Of a stretch of DNA of 64,000 nucleotides, positions 62,420 to 64,000 are shown piece after piece. A program made the position numbers and the translations under genes. The notes below the pieces were generated by a model, which ran no database searches, was not told the origin of the DNA, and saw only the letters and a program-made list of their open reading frames with translations. Origin of the DNA: Tenodera sinensis (Eukaryota > Arthropoda > Insecta > Mantodea > Mantidae); NCBI GenBank assembly GCA_030765045.1, contig CM060972.1:2092501-2156500 (forward strand), read 5' to 3'. How positions within the stretch are numbered: position 1 is the stretch's first letter; each line of letters begins with the position of its first letter.

Positions 62420-63480
62420 CCTTTAATCGTTCCTCTTTAAAATAATAATACTTTTATTGCAGCTAAATAGCCATAGATTTACATTATACACATATAAATT
62501 ATATATTTGCTTATTCTCTGATAGTAGCCTTTTGCTGCATAGTTCTAAGTGGTAGTGTTCACAAATCTGTCCACATAGTTTACATACACACATTTCCGAT
62601 GGTTCATGAAATGCTTTGTTGTTTAATATCTCATGGTGGAAACCATGTACTGCCATCCTTGTTAGCACATGCCTCATATCAAAGCTGGGTGCTGTCCACG
62701 TTCGGTCTGTCATGGCCCCTGTCCCATAGAATTCCGAGGGTACTTCTTCCCTTTTTCTTTCCCGTGATTTTAATAATTTCTCTGAGGCTCTTGTGTTCTG
62801 TAGAGGTAACAGGTTCTGAGGAATGTTTCTCTTGCAAGGAGATAAACAAGTCTGGATCTGGTGGTTTTTGATACTCCGATAGCCCGTTTGATATAAAGAG
62901 CTTTTACTCTTTCAAGTACAGATAGATTCTTCTCGTTAAGGTGTGACCATATGACTTCTATCCCATACGTTAGCATTGGCATGGAGGGATCTAATGTAGC
63001 TGATTTCATGCATCGCCCTTATACCTTGCCCTGCTTTCTCTGTCACATGCATTGTAAAACATTTGGCAGTTGTTTGCAGTGTGATTCCCAGGTATTTGCG
63101 ATGGTTACCTTCCTTCCTTTGACAAAGCAGGAGCTCCCCCTCCTTGTCTAAACACCATCATTTCTGTCTTTGATGTGTTTATTTCAAATTTGTGTTTGTG
63201 GCACCACTGTTCCATATCGTTTATTACGTTTTGAATCTTTTTGATGTCTTTTGATCCAATGGCTATATAGTCGGCATACACGTATGCCTATGTCACTCTT
63301 TTGAGCTATTCCCATAATTTCTTCTGCTGCCAGGATGAAAAGTACAGGACTTAGTGGATCACCTTGTAATACTCTGTTTGTTTGGAGTATCGGTTCTGAA
63401 AGGGAGAGGAATCGTTCCTCTTTATTTCACCATATGCGCATTCTGTTATAGCATGTTTCAACACATGATTTTCTCACTTA
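62420..63480 (-). pseudogene. Non-LTR retrotransposon (LINE-B) RT and C-terminal fragment
   Basis: On the minus strand, broken frames from about 63420 read VLQGDPLSPVLFILAAEEI (reverse transcriptase motif QGDPLSP), then a YADY-like piece in place of YADD, a thumb-like WCHKHKFEINTSKTEMM, and later YGIEVIWSHLNEKNLSVLER, KARYLKRA-like ALYIKRAIGVSK and SRLVYLLARET. The end has CVCKLCGQICEHYHLELC, a Cys/His motif. Several frameshifts show it is dead. It lies downstream of exon 12, probably in the next intron. It differs from LINE-A, which carries RNase H. Confidence 0.8.
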
Positions 63481-63965
63481 TGTAATTATGTACCAGAGAT
63501 GAGGCATTTGGCTCTATTGTCATAACTTTAAAAAAAATAATAAAGTTTCCACTCTGATTTAAATGGACTTTTGCATTTTTTGGAGCAGGTTGCTTCATTA
63601 TTAGGTAGTTGTATGGCAAGCAAGTCGTCTATCAACACAGGTTTCCTTTGCATTGGGCGAGTTGAACAGAGCTTAACCGAGTAGTCACAATGCAAGGAAC
63701 TTGTGCACCTTGGATTGCACGCGGTGTGTTTTAAGCTTTAAGAGGCCCTGATCTAGGCTATAGTTTCTGGGTGGCAGTTTTAAACACAGCAAAGAGTGAT
63801 GGATTTTTGGAGCGTACATACTCTAATGGCAACTTAGAATCATAAGCACGTATTTCCCAGACTTTAAGGTTTTTACTATAGTTTCCTTATATAAGGCAAA
63901 TCAAAAACTCTTAAACCATTAAACCCTTAAACCAGGACTTACTGAAGCCCAAGACTTAGTAAATA

Positions 63966-64000
63966 TTAATGATTGTAAGTTGCCATTAGGGTACTTGGTC
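63966..64000 (+). mobile_element. Start of another SINE-F-like copy at window edge
   Basis: GATTGTAAGTTGCCATTAGG and GTACTTGG match the left flank of the SINE-F copy at 46517-46550. The rest is outside the window. Confidence 0.45.

Overview
The window looks like nuclear DNA of an arthropod, most likely a large-genome hemimetabolous insect (cockroach, termite or stick-insect type). The reasons are split genes with multi-kilobase introns and GT..AG junctions, several tRNA-derived SINE families, mariner, hAT, Penelope and non-LTR remnants, and a gene encoding an insect Suppressor-of-sable/ZC3H4-type protein. The exact species cannot be read from the sequence.

Positions 1-33300 hold no convincing gene. 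They are dominated by repeats. A dispersed non-coding family (called REP-A here) has at least 15 copies in the window. Two or three of the large tandem arrays appear to have grown out of REP-A: a (TG)n-rich array at 1-2127, a 31-bp minisatellite of about 116 units at 7501-11102, and a (CA)n run at about 20704-20765. A different tRNA-derived SINE has become a 164-bp tandem satellite of 13 units (17394-19539). A 1-kb alternating CA/CG array sits at 22165-23130. A non-LTR retrotransposon RNase H fragment lies at 25924-26985 and a small internally deleted mariner at 28066-28599.

From 33305 to 61998 the plus strand carries one multi-exon gene, in which I could join twelve coding exons (3129 nt, 1043 codons, all phases compatible). 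The product has an acidic N-terminus rich in GEI/DGEI motifs, basic and RG-rich stretches, three tandem CCCH zinc fingers, a conserved IPSLFE segment, an NWYSSDEEE segment, and DPR and DLR repeats. This is the layout of Drosophila Su(s) and vertebrate ZC3H4/ZC3H6, nuclear RNA-binding proteins that act with WDR82 to terminate or restrict unwanted transcripts. The gene continues past 61998, and the stop codon is not in the window. A 5' non-coding exon probably lies upstream of 33301.

The introns are packed with transposons: a TA-flanked MITE with a 58-bp-arm hairpin, a hAT transposase remnant, a non-autonomous hAT with an exact 8-bp target duplication, two Penelope-like fragments, LINE reverse transcriptase and RNase H pieces, a nearly intact mariner (52749-54079), a decayed mariner (57774-58869), and an inverted repeat carrying hammerhead-ribozyme-like motifs. 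No bacterial-type systems, CRISPR arrays or intact retroviral genomes were seen. The most interesting structures are the tandem arrays born from mobile elements, the SINE-derived satellite with a Pol III-like head in each unit, and the ribozyme-like motifs tied to Penelope debris.
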